41,359 nucleotides of DNA. It comes from Ruminococcus sp. (GTDB taxonomy: Bacteria > Bacillota > Clostridia > Oscillospirales > Ruminococcaceae). Positions within the stretch are counted from its first letter, which is position 1; every line of letters begins with the position of its first letter. A model generated the notes under the pieces. The model was given only the letters and a program-made list of their open reading frames with translations. It had not been told where the DNA came from and ran no database searches. Shown in pieces: positions 22,428-30,989 of the stretch. The DNA lies in the NCBI GenBank assembly GCA_017475555.1, contig JAFVFL010000021.1:1-41359 (forward strand). Direction: 5' to 3'. The translations under genes were made by a program, and so were the position numbers.

Positions 22428-24597
22428 TGAGAATAATAAAGAAAAAAAGAGAATAACAACGAAAATCACTGTTGCTGAGACTGCCGGATTCTGCTTTGGG
22501 GTTGACAGGGCTGTTAAAATGGTGTATAATGAATTGGGGAAGAATACAAGGGTAGCGACTCTCGGCCCTATCATTCATAATCAGGACGTTGTGAATGATA
22601 TGATAGCCAAGGGTGCCCGGGTCATTGATTCTGTCGATGAGCTGGAGCCTGATGAGACCGTTGTTATCCGCTCACACGGAGTAGGCAGAGACGTTTACGA
22701 GAAGATCGCTGCGAAAGGGAACCGCATGATAGATGCGACCTGCCCTTTCGTTTCAAGGATACACAGGATCGTTTCAGAAATGGCGGAAAAAGGGTATCTT
22801 GTATTCATCGCAGGCGATGCTCTCCACCCGGAGGTGCAGGGAATAGTCGGGCATTATTCCTCAGATCGTGACTCCGATGCTCAGGAAGTTCATGAGACAG
22901 ATCATGGAAATTCTGAAAATGACAACAAAAACAGTCATAATGACAGCAATACTATTGGTCAGGGTGTACAAAAACCTATCGTGTTTAAGGATAACTCTGA
23001 GCTAAGTGACATTTTTGCTTCGTCGGGGAATTATTTTTCTAAACCTCTTGCTTTTGTCGAGCAAACGACTTATAATATTAATATGTGGCAGGAGTGTAAA
23101 AAAACGATCAGCGGCAGCCCGGACGATCCCGGAATCGCTCCGGACGTTCCGATAGAGATATTCGACACTATCTGCAATGCAACCGAGAAGCGGCAGGCTG
23201 ATGCGGCAGAGCTTGCAAAAAACTCCGATATCATGCTGGTCGTCGGAGGAAAGCACAGCTCTAATACTGTCAAGCTCTTTGAGGTGTGCAGCAGGTATTG
23301 CCGGACGTACCATATCGAGAATGCGGACGAGCTTACAGCTGTAAAGCTGCCTGATGCCTCTGAGATCGCCGGAGACGGCGTTATACGGATAGGCATCACA
23401 GCCGGAGCCTCCACTCCGGCACATATTATCAAGGAGGTATTCATCGCAATGGAAGAATACGAGAAGAACACAACAAATTCTGAAGAGGAGATCTTTGATG
23501 AAGCGGCTATTGATAAGTCCTTCAAGAAAATACATACAGGAGAAAAGGTCAAGGGCATAGTAGTCAGCGTTGACAATGCAGAGATAACCGTTGACCTCGG
23601 CACTAAGCATACCGGATACGTTAAGCTTGAAGACCTTACTGATGACCCGACAAAGAAGCCCTCTGACATCGTCAGCGTTGGCGACGAGATCGACCTTATC
23701 GTTATCAAGGTCAATGACGCTGAGGGAACTGCTGCTCTTTCGAGAAGAAAGGTAGAGGAGCAGGAGGGCTACGAGAAGATAATGAAGGCTATGGAAGACG
23801 GCTCAGTTATCGAGGGCGTAGTACAGCACGTTGTAAACAAGGGCGTTACCCTCAATGTTGCAGGCGTAAGGGTGTTTATCCCCGCTTCACAGACAGGACT
23901 TCCGAGAAATGCAGAGCTTGAGTCACTTCTCAAGCAGAAGGTGCAGTTCAAGATAATCGAGGTAACTGAGGGCAAGAAGAGAGCTGTAGGCTCTATCAGA
24001 AAGGTACTCGATGAGCAGAAGGAGGCTGAGAAGGCTAAGTTCTGGGAGACTGCTGAGATCGGCAAGACATATGTCGGCAAGGTAAAGTCCCTGACAAGCT
24101 TCGGTGCTTTCGTTGACCTCGGCGGTATTGACGGAATGGTGCACATCTCTGAGCTTTCATGGAAGCGTATCAGAACTCCCGGCGAGGTAGTAAGCGTCGG
24201 CGATACCCTTGAGGTATACATCAAGGATCTTGATCGTGAGAAGGAGAGAATATCTCTTGGCTACAAGAAGGAAGCCGATAATCCGTGGGAGATCTTCAAG
24301 TCGAACTATTCGATAGGTGATGTAGTAAAGGCTACGATCGTTTCTACAACCTCATTTGGTGCATTCGCTCAGATCATTGACGGCGTTGACGGACTTATCC
24401 ATATCTCTGAGCTTGCTGACAGAAAGGTAAACGATGTCAAGGACGTTGTATCTGTTGGTGATGAGGTCGATGTTAAGATAATTGATATCGACTCTGAGAA
24501 GAAGAGAATCAGCCTTTCTATCAGAGAGCTTCTTGAGGATGCAGGAGATGAGGTCGTTTACGCAGACGAGGAGCCTGAGGACGAGGACGAGGACTGA
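22417..24597 (+). CDS. ispH: IspH (HMBPP reductase) fused to ribosomal S1-like protein
   Basis: Residues 16-345 are 4-hydroxy-3-methylbut-2-enyl diphosphate reductase, the last step of the MEP isoprenoid pathway. The three cluster Cys are in AGFCFGVDRAV (Cys26), DATCPFV (Cys109) and DTICNAT (Cys253); HPEV (Glu139) and EQTT are present. Residues about 370-705 are four S1 RNA-binding domains (for example GKVKSLTSFGAFVDLGGIDGMVHISEL), and the end is acidic. The fusion is known in Clostridia. Unusual is an Asp/Asn/Ser/His-rich insertion at about residues 148-190 (22858-22987), where compact IspH proteins have a short loop. The terminator at 24655 ends the operon. Confidence 0.95.
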   Translation: MQNNENNKEKKRITTKITVAETAGFCFGVDRAVKMVYNELGKNTRVATLGPIIHNQDVVNDMIAKGARVIDSVDELEPDETVVIRSHGVGRDVYEKIAAKGNRMIDATCPFVSRIHRIVSEMAEKGYLVFIAGDALHPEVQGIVGHYSSDRDSDAQEVHETDHGNSENDNKNSHNDSNTIGQGVQKPIVFKDNSELSDIFASSGNYFSKPLAFVEQTTYNINMWQECKKTISGSPDDPGIAPDVPIEIFDTICNATEKRQADAAELAKNSDIMLVVGGKHSSNTVKLFEVCSRYCRTYHIENADELTAVKLPDASEIAGDGVIRIGITAGASTPAHIIKEVFIAMEEYEKNTTNSEEEIFDEAAIDKSFKKIHTGEKVKGIVVSVDNAEITVDLGTKHTGYVKLEDLTDDPTKKPSDIVSVGDEIDLIVIKVNDAEGTAALSRRKVEEQEGYEKIMKAMEDGSVIEGVVQHVVNKGVTLNVAGVRVFIPASQTGLPRNAELESLLKQKVQFKIIEVTEGKKRAVGSIRKVLDEQKEAEKAKFWETAEIGKTYVGKVKSLTSFGAFVDLGGIDGMVHISELSWKRIRTPGEVVSVGDTLEVYIKDLDREKERISLGYKKEADNPWEIFKSNYSIGDVVKATIVSTTSFGAFAQIIDGVDGLIHISELADRKVNDVKDVVSVGDEVDVKIIDIDSEKKRISLSIRELLEDAGDEVVYADEEPEDEDED

Positions 24598-24654
24598 TCC
24601 GCAGTGACAACTGAGGACAGAGCCTGACGCTTAGTCCGCTGAATATGAAAATAT

Positions 24655-24692
24655 GCCGCAGTATCCCGGTCTGGGATAGTTGCGGCTTTTTT
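24655..24692 (+). terminator. Rho-independent terminator of the plus-strand operon
   Basis: GCCGCA and TATCCC pair with GGGATA and TGCGGC around a five-base loop, followed by six T. It is the first strong terminator after the long plus-strand run. Confidence 0.93.
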
Positions 24693-24723
24693 CGGTAGCT
24701 TGGAAATTAATGCTTTGTCCGGC

Positions 24724-24752
24724 TTGACATGGCTGAAAAAATGTGATATAAT
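24724..24752 (+). promoter_or_regulatory. Consensus promoter TTGACA-N17-TATAAT
   Basis: The -35 box is at 24724-24729 and the -10 box at 24747-24752. The leader to the ATG at 24828 is about 70 bases, and I see no recognisable riboswitch in it. Confidence 0.9.
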
Positions 24753-24827
24753 GGCTGTGTTGTATTATTATTGATCTTGCCCGGTATTGTATCCCGAATG
24801 GGAATAATAACAAGGAGGAATTTCAAT

Positions 24828-25442
24828 ATGAAAAAATTCGACACGAAGTCACTTGTACTGATGGGAATGCTCACAGCTCTGCTCATCGTTTTCGCATTTA
24901 CTCCGATAGGCTCGATACCTGTCGGCGGTCTGTCGATAACCCTGAGCATAATCCCCATAGCTATCGGTGCTATCGCACTCGGCCCGGCAGGCGGTGCGGC
25001 TATGGGAGCAGTTTTCGGACTGCTGAGCTTCTTACAGTGTATACCGATAGGTATGCCGAGCGGAATGGGTATCGCAACCTTTGAGATAAGCCCGGTGCTG
25101 ACATTTGTGCAGCGCTTTATCCCGAGAGTCCTCGACGGACTGCTGGTCGGCTTCATCTACAGGGCGACAGCGAAGAAGATAAACGCAGGTACTGCCTGTT
25201 TTGTGGGAGGATTTTTCTCCGCATTCCTGAATACTATCTTCTTCCTTTCTGCACTTTTCCTGCTGTTCGGCAGCTCTGATTACGCACAGAGCCTCCGTGG
25301 AGGAAAGGGTATACTCGCCTACATCGGATTCATTCTCGTCAGAAACAGCATTCTTGAGATCATCGCATCTACTGTTATCAGCGGAGCGGTAGGTTCAGCA
25401 CTTATCAAGGCAGGGCTGATAGAAGCCCCGGAGAATAATTAG
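24828..25442 (+). CDS. ECF transporter S component
   Basis: This 204-residue protein has about six hydrophobic segments and starts MKKFDTKSLVLMGMLTALLIVF, followed by the Gly- and Pro-rich loop typical of substrate-binding S components of energy-coupling factor vitamin transporters. LSIIPIAIGAIALGPAGGAAMGAVFGL resembles the pantothenate/folate/riboflavin type (PF12822-like). The vitamin cannot be named from this sequence, and no upstream riboswitch helps. The ATPases and T component are not in the window, so it would share a group-II ECF module. The ATG follows AAGGAGG. Confidence 0.88.
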   Translation: MKKFDTKSLVLMGMLTALLIVFAFTPIGSIPVGGLSITLSIIPIAIGAIALGPAGGAAMGAVFGLLSFLQCIPIGMPSGMGIATFEISPVLTFVQRFIPRVLDGLLVGFIYRATAKKINAGTACFVGGFFSAFLNTIFFLSALFLLFGSSDYAQSLRGGKGILAYIGFILVRNSILEIIASTVISGAVGSALIKAGLIEAPENN

Positions 25443-25476
25443 TACGCAATTCAATTATATAATACAACAAAACAAA

Positions 25477-25502
25477 AAGCCTTTCCCATGCGGAAAGGCT
25501 TT
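25477..25502. terminator. Bidirectional terminator
   Basis: AAAGCCTTTCC (25477-25487) pairs with GGAAAGGCTTT (25492-25502). T-rich tracts lie on both sides, so it can end the ECF gene on the plus strand and the lysozyme gene on the minus strand. Confidence 0.9.
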
Positions 25503-25512
25503 GCTTTTGGTA

Positions 25513-26550
25513 TTATTCCTCTTCAGTTTCCTCTGTTTCTTCATTTCCGGAGGTATCGTCCGCAGCTTCTGACGTTTCAGGAGTGCTGCCGGCGAACAGG
25601 CTTTTGCCGCCGTTAGCATAGTCCACAAAGCAGAGGTTTACGTCCGCCTTGTCCTCTATACCCGGTACGTCTGCATCATTTGCATACTGCCACATTGAAA
25701 ATCCGTAGTAATATGTAGGGCAGTCGTCATATTCCGCAAGCCAGAAGTCGTAGTCCTTTATCCTCGGCAGATCGAGCTTTTTCATCGCAGTCACACGATT
25801 CTGATACACCATAGGAGTGTACCCCTCCGCCTTTACTCTCTCGCAGAAGGACACGCACATATCTGCGAGCGTCTCGACGGAAACATCGTCTGTCCGGGCA
25901 GAATCGGTGGTTACTACCTCCCAGTCGAACACTACCGGGTAGGTTATATCATATCCGGAAATAGCGTCAAGGACAATGTCAGCCTCCTCATTTGCCTCCT
26001 CGGTGCTGATCGCCTGTGAGTAGAAGTATACCCCGACATCGAGCCCGGCAGCCTGAGCACCCTGTATATTTGTCTCGAACATATCGTCAAGGTGAAGCTC
26101 ACCGCCGCCATATGTCCTGAATCCGACACGTATCATAGCGAAGTCGTATCCGGCGTTCTTTACTGCCTCCCAGTCCACATAGCCCTGAAATCCGGAAATA
26201 TCCACCCCGGCGATCGCAGAAGCAGAGCCGTTTTCGCTGTAGGTCATCCTTCCTCTTTTGTTCACAAATCCGTCCGGGTCGAGCTCATTCACCGGTACAT
26301 CGGCGTATACGGGGATAAAGGTCTGCCCGTACACATAGTCCTCCGTGAGTATTTTCCTGCCGTCATACTGGTAGAAAACCTCTTCCTTTTCGAGCACCGG
26401 CTTCACTCTGACCTCTTCGTCATCGGTGACCTCAGTGCTTGCAGGTACGGCAGCACCCTTGCGGGATATCAGTATTACACCGCCGACGATACAGATAAAA
26501 AGTGCGGCAGTTTCCGCAATTGTTATTATTTTCAGCGTTTTTATGTCCAT
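25513..26550 (-). CDS. Membrane-anchored GH25 lysozyme
   Basis: This is a muramidase that would cut peptidoglycan outside the cell. The start is the ATG at 26550 after AAAGGAG. One N-terminal membrane anchor (about residues 8-30) is followed by a linker and then the GH25 barrel from about 115. GVDISGFQGYVDWEAV carries the first catalytic Asp (117), and VFDWEVV carries Asp209 and Glu211. SMWQYANDADVPGIEDKADVNLCF closes the fold. The C-terminus is an acidic Glu/Thr tail. The 345-residue length is normal for anchored members. It is a monocistronic gene between two terminator-like hairpins. Confidence 0.94.
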   Translation of the reverse strand: MDIKTLKIITIAETAALFICIVGGVILISRKGAAVPASTEVTDDEEVRVKPVLEKEEVFYQYDGRKILTEDYVYGQTFIPVYADVPVNELDPDGFVNKRGRMTYSENGSASAIAGVDISGFQGYVDWEAVKNAGYDFAMIRVGFRTYGGGELHLDDMFETNIQGAQAAGLDVGVYFYSQAISTEEANEEADIVLDAISGYDITYPVVFDWEVVTTDSARTDDVSVETLADMCVSFCERVKAEGYTPMVYQNRVTAMKKLDLPRIKDYDFWLAEYDDCPTYYYGFSMWQYANDADVPGIEDKADVNLCFVDYANGGKSLFAGSTPETSEAADDTSGNEETEETEEE

Positions 26551-26627
26551 TACTTCACGCTCCTTTGAATCAATCATAACATATCAGAGCGGATTTGTAA
26601 AGCTTTTAAGAGAAAATTTACGATTTT

Positions 26628-26656
26628 GCTCCTCATTTCCAGATAGAATGAGGAGC
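26628..26656 (-). terminator. Hairpin after the AraC gene, possible weak terminator
   Basis: The ten-base perfect arms GCTCCTCATT and AATGAGGAGC lie directly after the stop codon. On the minus strand the following bases are AAAATCGTAAATTTTC, so the T run is poor. Confidence 0.45.
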
Positions 26657-26658
26657 AG

Positions 26659-27504
26659 CTATTTCATATTTCTCCGGCGGTATTCGCTCGGAGTTACCCC
26701 CATAACAGCGGAAAAAGCACGGGAGAACTTGCTGCCGTTGTCGTAGCCGCATTCCCCGGCAATGTCGAGAACAGTTCTGTCCGTTTCGCACAGCAGCTTC
26801 GACGCTGCAAGCATTTTCTGTCCTCTGACGTAGGAGTATACCGAAGTCCCGTAGACGCACCGGAAGCAGCTTTTGAGGTATGTAGGTGAAATGCCGAGCT
26901 TTTCGGAAAGCACAGCGATAGTCAGCCTGCTGCTGAGGTGAGAACCTATATAGCTGCTGACCTCTCTTGCGACCCTTATCTGTGCAGGTGTGCAGCGTTC
27001 GCCATAGGCATCGTGGAATTTTTCAAGGTCGATACTTCCGAGCAGCATGAGCAGCTCCGCAGTCTTGAGCCTCAGGTAGCCGAGCCGCATTTCCTCCGGT
27101 GCAGAGTAGAAGGAATGGAATATATCTCCGGCTTTTTCGGAGGAGCGGAGAACGAAAACGCCGTCTGAATATTTTTCACTCAGCAGCTCCGGGTCGATAC
27201 GGCTGCCGAGCATTTCCGACACGCTGCCTGCCGCTTCATGCAGACTTACGATCGCTGCCGCACCCTCATAGCTGTCACAGGCGATACCCTCAATATCAGA
27301 AACAGCCCTGTATACCGCCATATCTCCGGCTGAGAGCAGAAAGCTTCTGCCGCCTGAGCATCTTTCAAGTCTTCCGGAGCTGCAATGCTCGATGATGAGT
27401 GCGTATCCTCCGTCCGCCGGGAATGAGGCAGCAGCGGAGCTGCACAGCACTACTCTGACGCCGGGCATAACGTTGTATTCAGTTATTCCCTCCAAATGCT
27501 TCAC
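26659..27504 (-). CDS. AraC family transcription regulator
   Basis: This 281-residue protein has an N-terminal cupin-like sensing half (residues about 10-160) and a C-terminal double helix-turn-helix at about 180-280: LTIAVLSEKLGISPTYLKSCFRCVYG, then TVLDIAGECGYDNGSKFSRAFSAVMGVTPSEYRR. The second motif is the classic AraC signature. The ATG at 27504 follows AAGGTGA, and a TATAAT box lies at 27531-27536. The pectate lyase gene upstream on the same strand suggests a role in sugar or pectin response, but nothing in the sequence proves a target. Confidence 0.92.
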   Translation of the reverse strand: MKHLEGITEYNVMPGVRVVLCSSAAASFPADGGYALIIEHCSSGRLERCSGGRSFLLSAGDMAVYRAVSDIEGIACDSYEGAAAIVSLHEAAGSVSEMLGSRIDPELLSEKYSDGVFVLRSSEKAGDIFHSFYSAPEEMRLGYLRLKTAELLMLLGSIDLEKFHDAYGERCTPAQIRVAREVSSYIGSHLSSRLTIAVLSEKLGISPTYLKSCFRCVYGTSVYSYVRGQKMLAASKLLCETDRTVLDIAGECGYDNGSKFSRAFSAVMGVTPSEYRRRNMK

Positions 27505-27619
27505 CTTCTATGCAGATAGTATCTACTAACATTATACACTATTTTTTCTGTTTTTTCTCAAATGTTAGCCTATAGAAACAAAAAAGAGGGAATATATCGG
27601 ATAAAAATATTATCTGAAC

Positions 27620-27652
27620 AAAAAAGAGGATACGCCGGGCGTATCCTCTTTT
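27620..27652 (-). terminator. Terminator of the pectate lyase gene
   Basis: AAAAGAGGATACGC pairs with GCGTATCCTCTTTT around a three-base loop, with further T on the minus strand. It lies nine bases past the stop codon. Confidence 0.92.
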
Positions 27653-27660
27653 GCTCTATA

Positions 27661-30369
27661 TTACTTTCCCAGCGGAAGATCCTCCTTAGCTATCTCTCCA
27701 GCCTCTACCCGGAGTATCGTGATAGCATCAGAACCGGTCAGACCGGCAGATCCGTCACAGTCGGAATTTATCACTCCCTGATCGCTGAGTGAATACTTCG
27801 TGCTGTTCGCAAGATATTGGAGAACTGCTACTGCGTCAGCCATGTTCACCTTGCCGTCCTCGTTTGAGTCGCCGTACTCTGTCGCAGGTACAGCTGTAGT
27901 CTCCTGCGGCTCTGTTGCCGGGACTGTTGTCGCAGTCTCAGTTGTTTCCTGCGGCTGCTCAGTTGTGGCAGCAGTAGTCTCAGCAGCTGTAGTAGTTGTT
28001 GTCTCCGTAGTCGTAACAGTGGTCGTCTCAGCTGTAGTCGTTACCTGCGGCTCGTTGCCAGCCGGTACAGCGAGGACTGTGAAGTTCACGCAGCCAGCGG
28101 ACTGTCCGTTGCTGCCAAGTGTTACCTTCTCGCCAGCCTTTACAGACTTCTTGTAGAGTACGAACGTCAGGTCATTTGAGGTGGTGAACGTGAGGTCGCT
28201 CTTCTCATAGCCGCTCAGCCAGTCAGGTGCAGCGGTAACTCTGCTGTCGAATGCCGCATAAACGTCGATATCCGCACCGGCTGTAAATGTTGCCGTGTCG
28301 CCTGTAGTACCCTTAGCATCGCACGATGTCATGAGCTGCTCCGCACCGCTGAGTGCCGCCGGAAGCTCAGTTATCGTGAACGTCCTGTCGCCGAAGATCA
28401 GCGACCCGGCAGCTGCATCATAGCCTATAGTCCAGTAGACGGGATTTGCGGAATCGTTCACGCTAACGTCGGTGATGAGCTTTCCGGTAAGCGGTATAGC
28501 CTCCCTGCCGAACACGAACCTGTCCATATTCAGCAGATATCCCTCACCGCCGGTAAATTTGAGATACAGGTTGTGAACGCCTGTGATAGCCGGGATATTG
28601 TACTCAAGCTCCTGATAATCGCTGAAGCCGGAGGTGCCTGCAAAGCTTATCTTAGCAGCCGGAGTGCCGCTCATATTGTCAAGATATATCTCGATACCGG
28701 CAGCATTTCCGGAGATATTAGCCTTGAAGCTCTTAGCGCCGTTATCGAAATCGACCTTGCGGAACATTATCCAGTCGCCGTTCTCGATGAAGCCGATATT
28801 CTGTCCGCCTGCTGCGGTATCCTCAACACGGATACCCTCCTGTAAAGCGTGATCCTCAGCCTCGATAGTCTCGAAAGCAGATATCGGGTCAACAGCGTTC
28901 TCAGGTGAAAGCTCTACAGTTCCGGGAGGGAAAGAATCAACAGTGAGGTCGTTGATGTAATACTCGATATTCATGTAGCCCTGACCGCAGTAGTCGCCCT
29001 TGTAATCGGTCGGGTCACTCGGATCAAGTCCTCTTGCAAGCTCCCAGTTATCGTCCATTCCGTCGTTATCGGCGTCGGTTATCTCCTTTTTGGTGACAGC
29101 TGAAGGATAACTATAAGTAACGCCGCAGGTTATCTTGTACTTGTCAAGGTCTGAAACTGATGAATCGTATGCCGCAGTACCTGAGCATGAGCCGGTACCG
29201 TTTTTTGTCTCCTCAGCACACTGCTGGTCTATCGCAGTTCTCTTAGCGGGAGATATACCGTTTCCTGCGTAATTTATAACGTTGTCATACGAAGCAGCCG
29301 CACTCTCAGCGGTAAGTACAGTCGAAACGTCCTCACCGTTGACGGTTATCGGGAAATGTGAGGTTGATTCAGTATTCGAGCGTTCCTTTCCGGTATTGAA
29401 GCTGAGTGCCGACCAGTTGGAATTTTCATCATTTCTGACTGAATTATCCTTATTCAGAATACGGTTTCCGGTCAGGTACAGCTTGAAATTGTCATTAGCC
29501 GACACCTGAGCGTAGTGGTAGCCGCTTGCTGTGGAATTACCAGCCTTGAGGGTATTGTTCACATAGTTCACGTGCCCGATCGTGCCATAGGTCGTCTGAT
29601 AGCCCCAGTCGTAGATGATATTATTCGTGAAATCCGCAGCATTCTGGTCAGTTACCTTTCCACGGAAGTTACGTGAAACGTTGTGGATAATGAGGTTATG
29701 GTCGAAGCTGAAATTTGCTCTGCCGAACATTATGCCGAAGCCGTGAACGCCCTTTGCATGGCCGCCCCACGAGTTAGCAGGGCCTATAACGGAATACTGG
29801 AGGGTATAGTTATCGTTCTTGGAGTAAAGACCCCACTGTTCGTCGCTGCTCCAGCCGATCGAGCAATGGTCGATGATGGAATTGCTTCCGGCAGCACCGC
29901 CCCACGCATCGTTTCCGGAGCTTGTAGCGTTGTACGGGCCGGGACGGGAGCTGATGTAGCGGACGATGATATTATCTCCGCCCATGCCCCACTTGTAGTT
30001 TTTCAGCGTAACTCCTGAGCCTCCGGGAGCTGTCTGACCGGCAACGGTTATATTGCTCTGGCAGACGATATTGCTTTTGAGCTCGATAGTACCGCTGACA
30101 TCGAAAACGACGATTCGGTTTGATTTGCTTACTGCATCACGGAGCGAGCCCGTGCCGCTGTCGTTGAGGTTAGTTACATGGTAGATCTCTCCGCCTCTTC
30201 CGCCTGTAGCGTACTTTCCGCCGCCAACAGCACCTGGGAATGCAAGAAGACCGCCTGCCGCCGCAGCTGTATCAGCACTGTTCCTTGACGGAACGACACC
30301 GGAAGCACCTGCGAATACAGTAACAAGACCTGTCAGAGCAGCTGTGAGCCGCTTGAAATACTTGTTCAT
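27661..30369 (-). CDS. Secreted pectate lyase (PL1-like) with CBM6-like module and dockerin
   Basis: The 902-residue protein has a signal peptide (residues 1-37, cut near the Ala-rich stretch) and a parallel beta-helix pectate lyase at about 40-430: AFPGAVGGGKYATGGRGGEIYHVTNLNDSGTGSLRDAV, SNSIIDHCSIGWSSDE, and VHGFGIMFG. A Ca-binding-like DADNDGMDDNWELARGLDP stretch follows, then a CBM6-like module (FETIEAEDHALQEGIRVEDT, about 500-620), a beta-sandwich module of unknown type (about 630-780), a Thr/Glu linker and a C-terminal dockerin (GDSNEDGKVNMADAVAVLQYL and NSDCDGSAGLTGSDAITILR). The enzyme would cleave polygalacturonate by beta-elimination and attach to a cellulosome cohesin. The ATG follows GGAGGG. 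Confidence 0.93.
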   Translation of the reverse strand: MNKYFKRLTAALTGLVTVFAGASGVVPSRNSADTAAAAGGLLAFPGAVGGGKYATGGRGGEIYHVTNLNDSGTGSLRDAVSKSNRIVVFDVSGTIELKSNIVCQSNITVAGQTAPGGSGVTLKNYKWGMGGDNIIVRYISSRPGPYNATSSGNDAWGGAAGSNSIIDHCSIGWSSDEQWGLYSKNDNYTLQYSVIGPANSWGGHAKGVHGFGIMFGRANFSFDHNLIIHNVSRNFRGKVTDQNAADFTNNIIYDWGYQTTYGTIGHVNYVNNTLKAGNSTASGYHYAQVSANDNFKLYLTGNRILNKDNSVRNDENSNWSALSFNTGKERSNTESTSHFPITVNGEDVSTVLTAESAAASYDNVINYAGNGISPAKRTAIDQQCAEETKNGTGSCSGTAAYDSSVSDLDKYKITCGVTYSYPSAVTKKEITDADNDGMDDNWELARGLDPSDPTDYKGDYCGQGYMNIEYYINDLTVDSFPPGTVELSPENAVDPISAFETIEAEDHALQEGIRVEDTAAGGQNIGFIENGDWIMFRKVDFDNGAKSFKANISGNAAGIEIYLDNMSGTPAAKISFAGTSGFSDYQELEYNIPAITGVHNLYLKFTGGEGYLLNMDRFVFGREAIPLTGKLITDVSVNDSANPVYWTIGYDAAAGSLIFGDRTFTITELPAALSGAEQLMTSCDAKGTTGDTATFTAGADIDVYAAFDSRVTAAPDWLSGYEKSDLTFTTSNDLTFVLYKKSVKAGEKVTLGSNGQSAGCVNFTVLAVPAGNEPQVTTTAETTTVTTTETTTTTAAETTAATTEQPQETTETATTVPATEPQETTAVPATEYGDSNEDGKVNMADAVAVLQYLANSTKYSLSDQGVINSDCDGSAGLTGSDAITILRVEAGEIAKEDLPLGK

Positions 30370-30426
30370 AGATTACCCTCCTATAATTATATGTTTCATT
30401 TTAACAAAATATTAACGCTAATAATC

Positions 30427-30456
30427 TTTATACATATATTATACATTGTTTGTAAA
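30427..30456 (-). promoter_or_regulatory. Possible promoter TTTACA-N18-TATAAA for the pectate lyase
   Basis: On the minus strand TTTACA (30451-30456) and TATAAA (30427-30432) are 18 bases apart, leaving a leader of about 50 bases. The region is AT-rich, so chance matches are likely. Confidence 0.4.
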
Positions 30457-30458
30457 GA

Positions 30459-30496
30459 AAAATCAATGAAGAAAAATACTTTCTTCATTGATTTTC
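30459..30496 (-). terminator. AT-rich terminator of the thioesterase/acyl-CoA synthetase operon
   Basis: AAAATCAATGAAGAAA (30459-30474) pairs with TTTCTTCATTGATTTT (30480-30495) in a 16-base stem with a five-base loop. On the minus strand it is followed by further T. It lies about 70 bases past the thioesterase stop and just upstream of the pectate lyase promoter region. Confidence 0.75.
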
Positions 30497-30568
30497 TGTC
30501 TATCATTATATATAATCTGTGAACGATAATATTTTTTTATTATTCCTGAATACTTTTCTGCACAGCGG

Positions 30569-30979
30569 TCACTGCTTATGGAATCCCATGCACTTCACAT
30601 CAGCCACGATATTTTCAAGCTCATCCTTTACTGTGACATGGTACGTGCATATCGTCCTGCCGTCCTTTACGAGTACAGCCTCTGCGATCAGTCTGCTGCC
30701 CTTTGCCATACCGATGAATGATACGTCCATAGACAGACCAACAGTGTTCATGCCGTTCATATTCGTTGCAACTGCAAATGCAAAATCGGCAAGAGTGCAG
30801 TGGAGTCCGCCCATAACGCCGCCCCACGCATTTCTGTGGTGCTCAGTCAGCTCAACGCTGCATTTCGCATAATTCTCGCCTATCTCATCTATAACAGCTC
30901 CGTTTTCGGTCGCAAATCTGTCCTTTTCAAAGACCCTGCGTACCTCCTCAAGCCGCTCCTGCTCTGTGATATCACCCAT
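30569..30979 (-). CDS. PaaI-type hotdog thioesterase
   Basis: This 136-residue hotdog-fold protein would hydrolyse an acyl-CoA. NAWGGVMGGLHCTLADFAFAVATN is the PaaI/YbgC-like active-site helix region, and LSMDVSFIGMAKG the central strand. The start is the ATG at 30979 after GAGGTGAGCG; a GTG at 30988 in frame is also possible. It follows the acyl-CoA synthetase with the stop and ribosome binding site overlapping, so the pair is one operon, and it likely acts on the CoA esters made by its neighbour (inference). Confidence 0.9.
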   Translation of the reverse strand: MGDITEQERLEEVRRVFEKDRFATENGAVIDEIGENYAKCSVELTEHHRNAWGGVMGGLHCTLADFAFAVATNMNGMNTVGLSMDVSFIGMAKGSRLIAEAVLVKDGRTICTYHVTVKDELENIVADVKCMGFHKQ

Positions 30980-30989
30980 TACGCTCACC

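Noticed and set aside
24753..24827. Riboswitch upstream of the ECF S component
   Set aside because: The leader is only about 70 bases and shows no known aptamer motif, only a small hairpin.
27800..30018. Plus-strand ORFs opposite the pectate lyase gene
   Set aside because: They are shadows of a long coding region with clear domains on the minus strand and have no ribosome binding sites.
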